Positions 10,419 through 19,781 of a stretch of 64,000 bases of DNA are shown piece by piece (the first letter of the stretch is position 1; each line of letters starts with the position of its first letter). The DNA lies in the NCBI RefSeq assembly GCF_012034335.1, contig NZ_JAATHJ010000015.1, forward strand, positions 1 through 64,000, read 5' to 3'. Origin of the DNA: Alkalicoccus luteus. GTDB taxonomy: Bacteria > Bacillota > Bacilli > Bacillales > Salisediminibacteriaceae. The translations under genes and the position numbers were made by a program. The notes beneath the pieces are model-generated. The model searched no databases and was not told the DNA's origin. It worked only from the letters and a program-made list of their open reading frames with translations.

Positions 10419-11315
10419 ATGACAATTTTTATTCAGGTGGTTCTGCCTGTGCTGCTCATTTTTGCAGCGGGCTTTGCAATACAAAAATGGAAAAAAGTCG
10501 ATATTAAGCCGGTTTCGGTCGTGGCGCTGTATGTGGCGACCCCGGCGCTTGTCTTCCAGACATTTTACGAAGCTGAGCTCGACCGGCAGTATGTATACAT
10601 GGTCGTCTTTTCGTTTGCGCTGCTGTTCTCGCTGATTATACTGAACAAACTAGTGGCCCGGATCACAAAGCGTTCGGAGAAAAAAGAGAGCGGCTGGATT
10701 TTATCGACGGCATTTATGAACGCCGGCAATTACGGAGCGCCGATTATTTTATTCGCCTACGGTCAGGAAGGCTTTGCTTACGCGGTATCCTTTATGGTGC
10801 TGCAGTCCATTATTATGAATGTGTTCGGTGTCTATTACGCTGCAAAAGGCTATGCAGGCTCCCGCTACGCCGTCCGCAGTATTTTGACGATGCCGGTTAC
10901 ATACGCACTGCTGCTAGCTGTCATCATGCAGGCGACCCCGCTTGCGATGCCGGATAATTTGATGGGAGCAGTCGATATTGTCGCCGCAGCAGCGATCCCG
11001 ATTGTGATGATTATTCTGGGCATGCAGCTTGCCAACATGCAAATCGGCCAGTTTGACTGGCCGTCTATTTCTTACAGCACGACGGTCCGGCTGCTGATTT
11101 CTCCTCTGATTGCGTGGGGGCTGACGATGCTGATGCCGATGGATCCGCTCCTGGCGAAAGTGCTGATCGTCTCTGCTGCTATGCCGTCTGCTGCGACCAT
11201 TGTCATGTTCTGCGTGCAGTTTGATAACCAGCCGCGCTATGTTTCGAGCGTCACGATGGTTACGACGCTGCTGAGCGTGATTACGATTACCGTGCTGCTT
11301 GCGATTCTGCAGTAG
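10419..11315 (+). CDS. AEC family (auxin efflux carrier-like) transporter
   Basis: A 298-residue integral membrane protein with about ten hydrophobic segments, starting with one right at the N terminus (FIQVVLPVLLIFAAG). It has the conserved GNYGAPI-type motif at about residue 107 and a central hydrophilic KRSEKKES loop. Members of this family carry organic acids such as malate or malonate, and other solutes, in bacteria. The specific substrate cannot be read from sequence. A GAAAGAAGGG site precedes the ATG. It is a single-gene unit ending at the hairpin at 11341-11379. Confidence 0.88.
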   Translation: MTIFIQVVLPVLLIFAAGFAIQKWKKVDIKPVSVVALYVATPALVFQTFYEAELDRQYVYMVVFSFALLFSLIILNKLVARITKRSEKKESGWILSTAFMNAGNYGAPIILFAYGQEGFAYAVSFMVLQSIIMNVFGVYYAAKGYAGSRYAVRSILTMPVTYALLLAVIMQATPLAMPDNLMGAVDIVAAAAIPIVMIILGMQLANMQIGQFDWPSISYSTTVRLLISPLIAWGLTMLMPMDPLLAKVLIVSAAMPSAATIVMFCVQFDNQPRYVSSVTMVTTLLSVITITVLLAILQ

Positions 11316-11337
11316 CAGAGCAGCTGCTTCAGCACAT

Positions 11338-11380
11338 AAAAGCACGGAGCAAAGGGAAGCCTCCCTTCTGTTCCGTGCTT
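11338..11380. terminator. Bidirectional terminator between convergent genes
   Basis: AGCACGGA and AAGGGA pair with TCCCTT and CCGTGCT (11341-11379). T-rich sequence lies on both outer sides, clearest on the minus strand (TTTTATG). It separates the AEC carrier from the DinB-like gene. Confidence 0.75.
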
Positions 11381-11397
11381 CCTTTGTTATAAAAGGC

Positions 11398-11856
11398 TTA
11401 CGCTTTTACAAACATCGGCAGCTCATTAAAGCCGAGACTTCTGACGTATACGAACAGATTGCCTTTATGGTTAATTTCATGATCGATGCCGATTTCAATC
11501 AAGCGCCAAGCCGGAACTTTCATGCCGAACGTCTCGGAAAGATCAATCGTTTCCTCCAACCGCTCATCGCTGATCGATTCGATTTTTTTCACGGAGGCAT
11601 CGGTATAGCGCTCTGCCAGCTCCTGCAGCGTCGCTTGTTCCGTATCTTCATGGAGCTTCTCCGGCTCCTCTCCCGCTGCAATGCATGCAAACTGATGAAA
11701 AGAAGTCAGCATATGTGTGACGAGCTCCTCGGCTGTCATAGAGGTGTCCGTCGGCTTATACGCATAGTCCTCCGAAGCGATCTTTTCTGTCAGCTCTTTC
11801 GTTACTTCCCTGTGGGAAAGAAAATATTTTTTCAGGAACGACGTACTTTTTGTCAT
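11398..11856 (-). CDS. DinB/YfiT-like four-helix metalloprotein
   Basis: A 152-residue protein of the DinB/DUF664 superfamily. Proteins of this fold place three histidines around a divalent metal; here candidates are the His in VTHMLTSFHQF and the pair in GIDHEINHKGN. Several family members are thiol-dependent S-transferases (for example with bacillithiol), but the reaction here is not known. I chose the ATG at 11856 (MTKSTSFLKK) because GAGGAGG lies nine bases upstream. The 32 in-frame codons before it look like non-coding hairpin sequence. It is transcribed apart from the AGCS gene, with a terminator between. Confidence 0.85.
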   Translation of the reverse strand: MTKSTSFLKKYFLSHREVTKELTEKIASEDYAYKPTDTSMTAEELVTHMLTSFHQFACIAAGEEPEKLHEDTEQATLQELAERYTDASVKKIESISDERLEETIDLSETFGMKVPAWRLIEIGIDHEINHKGNLFVYVRSLGFNELPMFVKA

Positions 11857-11913
11857 AATCGTCACCCTCCTCGCAGAACGTATTCCCGTGCACGAGCTTT
11901 TAAAACCGGCACC

Positions 11914-11948
11914 TTCAAAAAAGGGCCGGCTCCCGCAGGAACCGGCCT
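11914..11948 (-). terminator. Terminator of the AGCS symporter gene
   Basis: AGGCCGG...CCGGCC stem on the minus strand (11924-11948) followed by TTTTTTG. It lies just after the symporter stop codon. Confidence 0.85.
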
Positions 11949-11959
11949 TCATTATATTG

Positions 11960-13402
11960 TTACTTGCGGCTATCCGACTTCTTATCCCAGCTTTCGACGT
12001 TTTTCAATCCTTTAATGCTGTCCGCATAGAAGGTAGGATCGAGCCCGCGCCGCGACTGATTGTTGAAATGACGCAGCGCTTTGACGGCAATACCGGAAAG
12101 CAGCGCCACCGCGATCAGGTTGACGAGCGCCATGGAGCCCATAAAGACGTCTGCCATGAGCCAGATAAGCTCGAGATCAGCTGTTGCGCCTACGATAATC
12201 ATCGCAAGAAAGGCGAGACGGAAAGCGAGCAGCGCCCACGGCTTTTCTGAAATAAATTCCACGTTCACCTGACCGTAATAATAGTTGCCGAGCAGAGAAC
12301 TGAAGGCAAAGAAGAAGACCGCTATGGCAACAAAGACGCCGGCTCCTTCACCGACATGTTCCGCAAGCGCCATCTGCGTCAGCTGAATCCCTTCAATATC
12401 CCCGACAGTATACACATCTGTAAGTAGAATAATAAAGGCAGTCGCGCTGCAGATAATGATCGTATCGACCAGAACCCCGAGCGACTGGACCAGACCCTGT
12501 TTAACAGGGTGGTTCACGTAAACAGTAGCGGCTGCGTTCGGCGCACTACCCATACCAGCCTCGTTGGAGAAGAGGCCTCGCTGAATACCATTCATAATCA
12601 CAGCGCCAAGTCCCCCGCCGACTACCTCCTGGATACCGAAGGCGTTTTGGAAGATCAGGGCAAATACTCCAGGCACCTGGTCAAAATTAATGACCATGAT
12701 GACCAGCGCCGCGAGCACGTATGTAACGGCGAAAACCGGAACGATGACTTCAGCAAGGACGGCGATTCGACGCACCCCGCCAAAGATAATAAAGGCCATT
12801 GCAGCAGAAATAATGATTCCGACGATGAGCGGATCAACGTTAAAGGATCCGGCGAAGGCGTCTGAAATCGTATTCGTCTGCACGCCATTAAAAATAAGAC
12901 CAAAGCAGAGAATCATCAGGACAGCGAACAGAATACCCATGAAGCGGGAGCCAAGTCCGCGCTGCATGTAGTAGGCAGGTCCGCCGCGGAAGCCATCCTT
13001 GTCCTTCACTTTATAAATTTGAGCCAGCGTGCTTTCAATAAAGCCGGTTGCTGCACCGATAAGCGCTACAATCCACATCCAAAATATTGCACCCGGTCCA
13101 CCGAGTGAAATCGCGATCGCCACACCGGCAAGGTTGCCTGTTCCTACCCGGGCCGCTGTGCTGATAGCGAAGGCCTGAAACGGCGTTGTTCCTTTCCTTT
13201 CTTTAAATGCCGTACGGTCTGTACCTTTAAACAGTTCCCGAACCATCGTCGGCAGCATGCGAAACTGCACGAAGTTCGTGCGGATCGTCAAATACAGCCC
13301 GAGGCCGAGAAGGACGTAAATTAACACATAACCCCAGATGATGCCCTCAAAAAAACCGAGAATATCCCCGAGCCATGTGTCAGCGGAAAACCATTGTTCC
13401 AT
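11960..13402 (-). CDS. Sodium/alanine (glycine) symporter, AGCS family
   Basis: A 480-residue membrane protein with about eleven transmembrane segments. It shows the AGCS signature around GLFSNEAGMGSAPNAAAT, the N-terminal RTNFVQFRMLPTM segment, and the GTGNLAGVAIAISLGGPGAIFWMW stretch typical of the family. It takes up alanine or glycine with Na+ (or H+), a sensible coupling in a saline habitat. The start has GAGGAGGAAACATC before ATG. Length and motifs are complete. It stands alone, with a long AT-rich region upstream. Confidence 0.93.
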   Translation of the reverse strand: MEQWFSADTWLGDILGFFEGIIWGYVLIYVLLGLGLYLTIRTNFVQFRMLPTMVRELFKGTDRTAFKERKGTTPFQAFAISTAARVGTGNLAGVAIAISLGGPGAIFWMWIVALIGAATGFIESTLAQIYKVKDKDGFRGGPAYYMQRGLGSRFMGILFAVLMILCFGLIFNGVQTNTISDAFAGSFNVDPLIVGIIISAAMAFIIFGGVRRIAVLAEVIVPVFAVTYVLAALVIMVINFDQVPGVFALIFQNAFGIQEVVGGGLGAVIMNGIQRGLFSNEAGMGSAPNAAATVYVNHPVKQGLVQSLGVLVDTIIICSATAFIILLTDVYTVGDIEGIQLTQMALAEHVGEGAGVFVAIAVFFFAFSSLLGNYYYGQVNVEFISEKPWALLAFRLAFLAMIIVGATADLELIWLMADVFMGSMALVNLIAVALLSGIAVKALRHFNNQSRRGLDPTFYADSIKGLKNVESWDKKSDSRK

Positions 13403-13792
13403 GATGTTTCCTCCTCATCTAGTAGGTTATCTATATTTTCCCTCGGTTATTATAGCACAAACTGGATTTGGATATTTTTTCTTGATCAGGAAGAAGCTGA
13501 TTTTGTGCCAGGAGGGGCGGGGCCGATTCTCTGCAGCTGCGTTGAAATAATAATGTCGCGGTCGCGTTTGAAAACTTTCTGCACTGTTTTGATAAAATAT
13601 TCGCTATAGCGAACGGAAGTTGATAACCGTAACAAGTTTCCGCCTGCGTATAATAAGTTTAGCGTCGAGTTTGAAAGGTTTGCTCCGCGATTTGATAACA
13701 TCAGCCGTCATCGTGAAAACTTTCCTCCTCCCTTTCATTAGGGAGCTGTCCAGATACATTCTCAAAACGATTGACCAGTCCCCGTGAAAATT
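13403..13792. other. Non-coding region with a 14-bp palindrome
   Basis: About 390 bases without a supported gene. It holds the perfect palindrome TTCGCTATAGCGAA at 13600-13613 and loosely repeated GTTTGAAA and TTGATAA words on either side (13565-13700). The palindrome could be an operator for a dimeric regulator of the upstream end of the AGCS transcript, but no promoter was placed with confidence. Confidence 0.45.
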
Positions 13793-13823
13793 CAAAAAAG
13801 GAGCCTCCAAAGCTGGAGGCTCC
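13793..13823 (-). terminator. Terminator of the siderophore uptake operon
   Basis: Perfect GGAGCCTCC...GGAGGCTCC stem (13800-13823), followed on the minus strand by TTTTTTG. It is nine bases past the substrate-binding lipoprotein stop codon. Confidence 0.92.
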
Positions 13824-13832
13824 CCGCTGCGA

Positions 13833-14831
13833 TTATTCCACTGCCTGTCGCACTTCCTCGATCATGCCGCTCACTGACGTCAGTCCGCCTGCAGAAATGT
13901 ACCAGTACTCCGTATTCAGGTAGACGATGCTGTCATTTTCAGCTGCCTGCGTCTGGTTAATGATATCGTTATTCAGCACCTCATCTGCGCTGTCTTCCTC
14001 TTCACCGCCGACTACCGCGCCGCGGTCAAGTACGAACAGAATATCCGGATTTGTTTCCAGCACATATTCAAATGAGACGTTCTGCCCGTGATTGGCATCA
14101 TCGATTCCTTCATCTGCCGGTGTAATCTCAAACTCGTTGTGAAGAAGGCCGAACCGGGATCCAGGACCGTAGGCGCTGAGTGAGCCCTCGCTCGTCATCA
14201 CCATCAGCCCGCTCCCATTAAAGTCTGTTTGCTGCAGCTCATCAAGCTGCTGCTGCACGTCTGTAAGCGCTGATGCAGCTTCGTCTTCCTTCGCAAATAT
14301 GTCGCCAAGTAGCGTTACTTGCTCTTCAAACGATTCGATGTAGTTATCCTGGTCAACGCCCATCATGACGGTCGGTGCAATCTCACTGAGTTCATCGTAT
14401 GCTTCTGCCGTGCGTCCGCCGATCAGAATCAGGTCCGGCTCCATCGCATAAATCGCTTCGAAGTCCGGCTCAAACAACGTTCCGGCATTTTCGTATGCCT
14501 CGCTTTCATAGTCCGACAGGTATGATGGGACATTTCCCTGCGGGAGTGCGACCGGCTCCTCGCCGAGTACGTCCATCGTATCGAGCACGCCGAAATCAAA
14601 GACAACGACGCTTTCCGGATTCACCGGTACTTCCGTTTCGCCAAGATCATGGGTTACCGTGATGCTTTCTGCTTCATCTCCGGCGTTTGCATCGTTCACT
14701 TCCTCTGTTTCGTTCTGGCCGTTGTTTCCCGCCGCTTCTGCGTTGTCCGTCTGGTTTGCGTCTCCTTCTCCTGTGCAGGCTGCGAGCAGCAGTGCTCCTG
14801 CAAATAGAGATGCCGTTGTTCGTTTTTTCAT
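13833..14831 (-). CDS. yclQ: Siderophore ABC transporter substrate-binding lipoprotein, YclQ-like
   Basis: The signal peptide ends in a lipobox LLLAAC, so Cys19 should be lipidated. It is followed by an acidic Asn/Glu-rich linker (residues about 20-60) typical of halophile surface proteins. The body has the periplasmic-binding-protein fold of the FatB/YclQ type, with VVVFDFGVLDTMDVLG and EPDLILIGGR. In B. subtilis the homologous YclNOPQ system imports petrobactin-type siderophores. The gene order here (two permeases, ATPase, binding protein) is the same. The ligand is inferred by homology and not by binding residues. It is the last gene of the operon, closed by a strong terminator. Confidence 0.9.
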   Translation of the reverse strand: MKKRTTASLFAGALLLAACTGEGDANQTDNAEAAGNNGQNETEEVNDANAGDEAESITVTHDLGETEVPVNPESVVVFDFGVLDTMDVLGEEPVALPQGNVPSYLSDYESEAYENAGTLFEPDFEAIYAMEPDLILIGGRTAEAYDELSEIAPTVMMGVDQDNYIESFEEQVTLLGDIFAKEDEAASALTDVQQQLDELQQTDFNGSGLMVMTSEGSLSAYGPGSRFGLLHNEFEITPADEGIDDANHGQNVSFEYVLETNPDILFVLDRGAVVGGEEEDSADEVLNNDIINQTQAAENDSIVYLNTEYWYISAGGLTSVSGMIEEVRQAVE

Positions 14832-14851
14832 GATCCATTCCTCCAGTTATA

Positions 14852-15610
14852 TTATGAAAAGTAGACGCATATTTTCTGATTGTTGATTTCCTGCACTTGA
14901 AAATCCATATCATAGATGCTTTTCAAGTGTTCCGGGTGAATCACTTCCCACGTGCGGCCTTCCTTTACCACACGACCTTCCTTCATCGCCACAATGTAGT
15001 CGGAATAGCAGGAAGCGAAGTTAATATCGTGCACGACAAGCACCACTGTCTTCCCAAGCTCATCCACGAGCGAGCGCAGTACTTTCATCACCTGCACAGA
15101 ATGCCGCATGTCGAGATTGTTTAACGGCTCATCCAGTAAAATATAGTCGGTATCCTGTGCGAGAATCATGGCGATAAAGGCCCGCTGACGCTGTCCTCCG
15201 CTCAGCTGGTCCAGGTACTTCTCCTTCATTTCCTCCAGCTCGGTAAACGCGATCGAATCTGAAACAACTTTTCGATCCTCCTCATTCAGCCTCCCTTTCG
15301 AATAGGGAAAGCGACCGAAGGAGACAAGGTCCTGAACAGACAGGCGCACGTTCATCTCATTTGTCTGCTTGAGGATCGACATCTTTTGTGCCAGCTCTTT
15401 TTCTGCAAAGTTCTCCATCGGCATGCCGTCAATCGAAACAGAGCCGCCGTCTCGTTTCAGCAGTCTGCTGACCATCGAGAGAAGCGTGCTTTTCCCCGCT
15501 CCGTTCGGGCCGATAAACGTCGTCATCGTTCCTTTCTGAATCGATGCCGTCACGTTGTCGACGACCGGTGTATCTCCGTACTGTTTAATGAGTGACTCCG
15601 CTGCGATCAT
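14852..15610 (-). CDS. yclP: Siderophore ABC transporter ATPase, YclP-like
   Basis: A 252-residue FecE-type ATPase. Walker A GPNGAGKST, Q-loop LKQTNEM, signature LSGGQRQRAFIAM, Walker B YILLDEPLNNLD, and switch VVHDIN are all present. The start codon at 15610 overlaps the end of the upstream permease by four bases, so translation is probably coupled. It energises the two permeases encoded just upstream. The gap to the binding protein gene is only 20 bases. Confidence 0.93.
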   Translation of the reverse strand: MIAAESLIKQYGDTPVVDNVTASIQKGTMTTFIGPNGAGKSTLLSMVSRLLKRDGGSVSIDGMPMENFAEKELAQKMSILKQTNEMNVRLSVQDLVSFGRFPYSKGRLNEEDRKVVSDSIAFTELEEMKEKYLDQLSGGQRQRAFIAMILAQDTDYILLDEPLNNLDMRHSVQVMKVLRSLVDELGKTVVLVVHDINFASCYSDYIVAMKEGRVVKEGRTWEVIHPEHLKSIYDMDFQVQEINNQKICVYFS

Positions 15611-16554
15611 GCTTTCCTCTCCTTTAGGATCAGCCAGAGAAAGTAAACTCCGCCGATAAAGTTAATGATGACGCTGAGCGTTGTGGAGAACGTGAAGACG
15701 TGCTCCACGACGATTTGTCCGAGAATCAGCGCTCCCATTCCTGTCAGCATACCGGCAGGCAGCAGCCACCGGTGCTCGTGCGTACGCATCATTTCATAGG
15801 TGACGTTTGCGACAAGCAGCCCGAGAAACATGATCGGTCCGACAAGCGCTGTTGCGATGGAAATGAGTGCGGCGACGAGAATGAGAAGCCTCCGTACGAT
15901 CCGGTCATAGGCCACACCTAAATTGACCGCGTGATCTTTGCCGAGCGCGAGGACATCGAGATAATCACGCCAGCGCCAGCCAATGAACGCCAGGCCTGCA
16001 AATGCGGTGCCGGTAAGAAGAAGCAGATCCGTCTGTACTCGCTGAAAACTAGCAAACATACGGTTTTGAACGTTTTGAAATTCGTTTGGATCCATCAGCA
16101 CCTGCATAAACGTCGAGAGACTGGAGAAAAACGTACCGAGCACAAAGCCGACGAGCAGCAGGAAGTAGAGCTGACGCTTCTCTCCTTGAAAGAGCAGCTT
16201 GTAAAACAGAAATGAAAAACCGATCATCGCCGCAGTTGAGAGCAGAAAGTTGATGTTTCCCTGCACCATGATGTAGCTGAGCGAGCCAAAAACGAAAATA
16301 ATAAACGTTTGAATCAGCAGGTACAGCGAATCCAGTCCGATAATGTTCGGAGTCAAAATCCGGTTGCCCGTGATCGTCTGAAACACGATTGTTGAATAGG
16401 CGATTGCGGCGCCGGTCAATGCGAATGCAGCGAGCATCCGACCCCTTCTCGGCAGCACATATTCCCAGTTTCCGTCCGCTCCGATCATCAGGAAGAGGAT
16501 AGAGAGAACCGCTACCAGGCTCGCTATCAGCATTAATTTCCACTTAGAGTCCAT
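15607..16554 (-). CDS. yclO: Siderophore ABC transporter permease, YclO-like
   Basis: A 315-residue FecCD-family permease with about nine transmembrane segments. The family features seen include TGNRILTPNIIGLDSLY near the N terminus and the coupling-helix region ALGKDHAVNLGVAYDR, which contacts the ATPase. It overlaps the preceding permease gene by 11 bases and the ATPase gene by 4, a tight operon. It pairs with the other permease as a heterodimer. Confidence 0.92.
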   Translation of the reverse strand: MDSKWKLMLIASLVAVLSILFLMIGADGNWEYVLPRRGRMLAAFALTGAAIAYSTIVFQTITGNRILTPNIIGLDSLYLLIQTFIIFVFGSLSYIMVQGNINFLLSTAAMIGFSFLFYKLLFQGEKRQLYFLLLVGFVLGTFFSSLSTFMQVLMDPNEFQNVQNRMFASFQRVQTDLLLLTGTAFAGLAFIGWRWRDYLDVLALGKDHAVNLGVAYDRIVRRLLILVAALISIATALVGPIMFLGLLVANVTYEMMRTHEHRWLLPAGMLTGMGALILGQIVVEHVFTFSTTLSVIINFIGGVYFLWLILKERKA

Positions 16555-17497
16555 AGCGGTGCCTCCTTAACAGAAGATAAAGGAAGAGCCCGCTGCCGAT
16601 CACGCCGACAGTCAGTCCGATCGGAATCTCATACGGATAAATAATCGTTCTTCCGAACAAATCACAGATGAGAACAAAAACAGCTCCAAACAGTGCCGTA
16701 TACGGCAAATTTTTGCGCATATGATCTCCCCGGAAAATCGAGACGATGTTCGGCACGATCAAGCCAAGAAAGGGAATCATACCGACTGTCAAAACAATCA
16801 GGGAAGTCATCACTGCCGTCAGCACGAGGCCGAGGTTAATGACGGTCCGATATGACAGCCCGACATTTTTAGCAAAGGATTCTCCCATACCGGCAACGGT
16901 GATGCGGTCTGCGTACAGATATGTAAACGCGACAATTGGAATTACAAGCCAGAGCAGCTCATACTGCCCGCTGATCACCGTGGCGAAATTTCCCTGCAGC
17001 CACGCGGACATGTTTTGAATGAGATCATAGCGATAGGCAAAAAATGTCGTAATCGAGCCGAGAATATTTCCGAACATAAGACCGACGAGCGGAATGAAAA
17101 TTTTATCCTTTACTTTGACCCGCTCTAAAATAAACATGAAGATAAAGGTTCCTGCGACTGCAAACGATACGGCAACAGAAATCCGGACGAGTGACGAGGC
17201 ACCGGCAAAGCCGATCATCGACACCAGAATACCGAGCCGGGCTGCGTCCATCGTTCCCGCAGTCGTTGGTGATACAAATTTATTCTGGGTCAATTGCTGC
17301 ATGACGAGCCCGGCAATCGCCATGCCCGCTCCTGCCATCACAATAGCCACGAGCCTCGGGAAACGGCTCGACCAGAAAATCTGCTTCTGCTCCTCTGTCA
17401 TCTGTCCAAGATCGAAAAGCGACAGGGAACTGACGCCGACAAACAAACTTGCAAAGGAGAGGGCACACAGAAGCAGAATCACATAACGCAATCTCAT
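16544..17497 (-). CDS. yclN: Siderophore ABC transporter permease, YclN-like
   Basis: A 317-residue FecCD-family permease, the first gene of the operon. It has the family motif QQLTQNKFVSPTTAGTMDAAR and the coupling helix around GESFAKNVGLSYR. It has about nine transmembrane segments. AGGAGG lies upstream of the ATG at 17497. A Fur-type operator sits about 60 bases upstream, so the operon should be repressed by iron. Confidence 0.93.
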   Translation of the reverse strand: MRLRYVILLLCALSFASLFVGVSSLSLFDLGQMTEEQKQIFWSSRFPRLVAIVMAGAGMAIAGLVMQQLTQNKFVSPTTAGTMDAARLGILVSMIGFAGASSLVRISVAVSFAVAGTFIFMFILERVKVKDKIFIPLVGLMFGNILGSITTFFAYRYDLIQNMSAWLQGNFATVISGQYELLWLVIPIVAFTYLYADRITVAGMGESFAKNVGLSYRTVINLGLVLTAVMTSLIVLTVGMIPFLGLIVPNIVSIFRGDHMRKNLPYTALFGAVFVLICDLFGRTIIYPYEIPIGLTVGVIGSGLFLYLLLRRHRYGL

Positions 17498-17557
17498 GGT
17501 GCTCCTCCTGACAGGCTGCCTGAACAGCCCTGATGCATTTCCGCGGAAAACACATTT

Positions 17558-17578
17558 TGATAATGAGATTCATTCTCA
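17558..17578. promoter_or_regulatory. Fur box upstream of the siderophore operon
   Basis: The 21-base site reads TGATAATGA, three central bases, then TCATTCTCA. It fits the 7-1-7 Fur consensus with few mismatches. It lies about 60 bases before the first permease start and fits iron repression of all four genes. Confidence 0.82.
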
Positions 17579-17937
17579 ATGACTAGTCATCGATTATCTT
17601 ACTCCCGACTTACAAAAAGTGCAAGCAAAATCCGGAAAATAGTCAGATGAGTCGTGACTGGTTTGTGACACAAATGTCATTTCAGCGCGTTTTAAAGTGC
17701 ATAAAACGCATGAACATGCAAATCGATTGAACAGATAAAATCTTCGTAAATTGCATGACTATTAGTAGCTTATACACTAAAAAACAACTTCAATTTATAC
17801 ACTATCTCATTCAGTTTTTTCATGAAAAGCGTAATAGTTTCGACTTGTGGTTTTTTTCACTTTACTTGATAAAAAGGGGGTGCACTATCCGATCGTGATG
17901 AGAATCAGAGTGGTTTTTAGCACCTTGCAGCTTACCA
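17579..17937. other. AT-rich spacer between the iron operon and the lasso cluster
   Basis: About 360 bases, distinctly AT-rich, with no supported gene. It lies upstream of the Fur-controlled operon and downstream of the lasso terminator, and may mark one edge of the acquired segment. Confidence 0.5.
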
Positions 17938-17974
17938 GCAAAAACACCGCCCGCTTTTTCAAAGCGAACGGCGT
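17938..17974 (-). terminator. Terminator of the lasso peptide operon
   Basis: On the minus strand CGCCGTTCGCTTT pairs with AAGCGGGCGGTG (about 17945-17973), followed by TTTTTGC. It closes the operon that starts near 24840. Confidence 0.85.
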
Positions 17975-17989
17975 TACGTATGATTTTGG

Positions 17990-19765
17990 CTATACCTGCT
18001 GCTTTTGCAGCAGTTCATGAAAGGCTCCGTTCTGTTCTCTCGCGAGCGTCTGGTAGCCTCCCTGCTGAATGACCCGACCGCCTTCCAATACGAGCACCTG
18101 GTCCGCGTGTCGAATCGTGGATAAACGGTGCGCTATAACAATAACCGTCATGCGGCCGCGCATGTTTTCCAGCGCCTGCTGGATTTTCTGCTCGTTGTCG
18201 GAGTCGAGTGCGCTCGTGGCCTCATCCAGAATCAATACCGGGGTCTGCCGCAGAATCGCCCGTGCCAGCACGAGCCGCTGCCTCTCCCCGCCGGAAAGCC
18301 GCACTCCGCGGTCGCCAAGCTCGGTATCTAGCCCGTCTGGCAGCTTCTGCACGAATTCATCGGCTGCGGCAAAGCGGAGCGCTTCCCACATCTCGAAATC
18401 TGTTACTTCTGTTTTTACAAGGCTGAGATTATTTCGAATAGTACCTTGAAAAATGTGAGGATCTTGTGAAACATAACTCATTTGAGGTCGCAGTGATAGC
18501 AAATAGTCACTACTTTTTTCTTCACCATCTACCACTATCATTCCTGCATTAGGTCTGTGTAAACCCATGAGTAAATCGATCAATGTACTTTTTCCCGCTC
18601 CTGATTTACCAACAATAGCTGTTGTTTGTTTAATAGGGAACTCGGCACTAACATGGCTCAACGCTTTTACATCTGTCCGACTATCATAGGAAAAGGAAAC
18701 ATCTCTTAATTCAATTAATGATTTTGGACTTAGCACACTGGCAATCAGTTTATTTTCAGCATTTGCATCGGCTTCTTTTTCTATTTTTCGCACCCTATAA
18801 AATGCCGGCATAAATGCTCCAATTTGTTCCATCGCATTTTGAATAGTGGTAACTCGAGGCCAAAGTCTGGAGAAAATTAAAACAATCAGTAAAAGTTGAG
18901 CTGCCTGAGCCTGAAAAAATTGCAGTGCTCCGAATATAAACAACGCTATGAGTACAGCTGATGTTACTTTATATCGAAAATAGGAAGATGACCGAAGCCG
19001 CAGAAAAGCCATTTGCTCATTGTTGATTGCTTGCGTGTGATTGTCATACCATTCTTGCTTTCTATCTTCTAATCCATTCACCTTGATTTCTTTTATGCCT
19101 GCTGCATTATCATTTAATCCAGCCATATATTGTTCTCCGAGCTCAAAATTCCGTTGTCCTAATTTAATGGATCTTCTGACAAATTTTTTGGAAAAAAACA
19201 TCAGGATTACACCTGCTCCAAGTACAAAAAGTGTTATTCCAGGGGAAAGCCAGAAGGCTATTCCAATTTGGATAATAGTGAATAACGCCTGAGAGAACAA
19301 TTGGAGCACAGCATTTGTACCAGAGCTTATCTTCCCTGTTTCTGTAAGAAGAATATGAACAATATCAGAACTTTTCTTTTGCAAGTGAAATCCCCAATCG
19401 GCTATCAAAATCTTTTCATGCAGCGTTGTTCTTACCTTGTGTAAAAAGCCGTATTGAATGGAAGCATGGCGAAGTTGTGTATACTTCTTTAACCATTGAA
19501 CAACTAGCACCACAAACACATAGAAAGTAAGTATAAACAACAGCCTGTAGTTTTCAGGAATTTGCTGAATCCATTCAAATAAAAATTGAATTTGTCTGAT
19601 GTCCATCGACATATCTAATACACCAATAAAATAAAGCAGAGGGATAATCATTAAAAGAGCTGCACCTTCAATCAAGCTCATCAAACCCATCAGACCCATG
19701 GTTCCATATAGCTTCATCCCCGCAAACTGATGAATTTGTTTAATAAAATATTGAACGTCTTTCAC
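17990..19765 (-). CDS. Lasso peptide ABC exporter (D protein), mosaic gene
   Basis: A fused ABC exporter of 591 residues: an N-terminal transmembrane domain of about six helices (residues about 20-300), then an ATPase domain with Walker A GKSGAGKSTL, Q-loop SYVSQDPHIFQG, signature LSGGERQRLVLAR, Walker B LILDEATSALD and AHRLST. In lasso clusters this protein exports the mature peptide and often gives self-immunity. Base composition changes inside the gene: about 18400-19765 is AT-rich like the rest of the cluster, while 17990-18400 (residues about 456-591) is GC-richer and host-like. That suggests recombination with a resident exporter gene. It is the last gene of the operon, 16 bases after the nucleotidyltransferase gene. 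Confidence 0.9.
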   Translation of the reverse strand: MKDVQYFIKQIHQFAGMKLYGTMGLMGLMSLIEGAALLMIIPLLYFIGVLDMSMDIRQIQFLFEWIQQIPENYRLLFILTFYVFVVLVVQWLKKYTQLRHASIQYGFLHKVRTTLHEKILIADWGFHLQKKSSDIVHILLTETGKISSGTNAVLQLFSQALFTIIQIGIAFWLSPGITLFVLGAGVILMFFSKKFVRRSIKLGQRNFELGEQYMAGLNDNAAGIKEIKVNGLEDRKQEWYDNHTQAINNEQMAFLRLRSSSYFRYKVTSAVLIALFIFGALQFFQAQAAQLLLIVLIFSRLWPRVTTIQNAMEQIGAFMPAFYRVRKIEKEADANAENKLIASVLSPKSLIELRDVSFSYDSRTDVKALSHVSAEFPIKQTTAIVGKSGAGKSTLIDLLMGLHRPNAGMIVVDGEEKSSDYLLSLRPQMSYVSQDPHIFQGTIRNNLSLVKTEVTDFEMWEALRFAAADEFVQKLPDGLDTELGDRGVRLSGGERQRLVLARAILRQTPVLILDEATSALDSDNEQKIQQALENMRGRMTVIVIAHRLSTIRHADQVLVLEGGRVIQQGGYQTLAREQNGAFHELLQKQQV

Positions 19766-19781
19766 GATATCCCTCCTTTTC

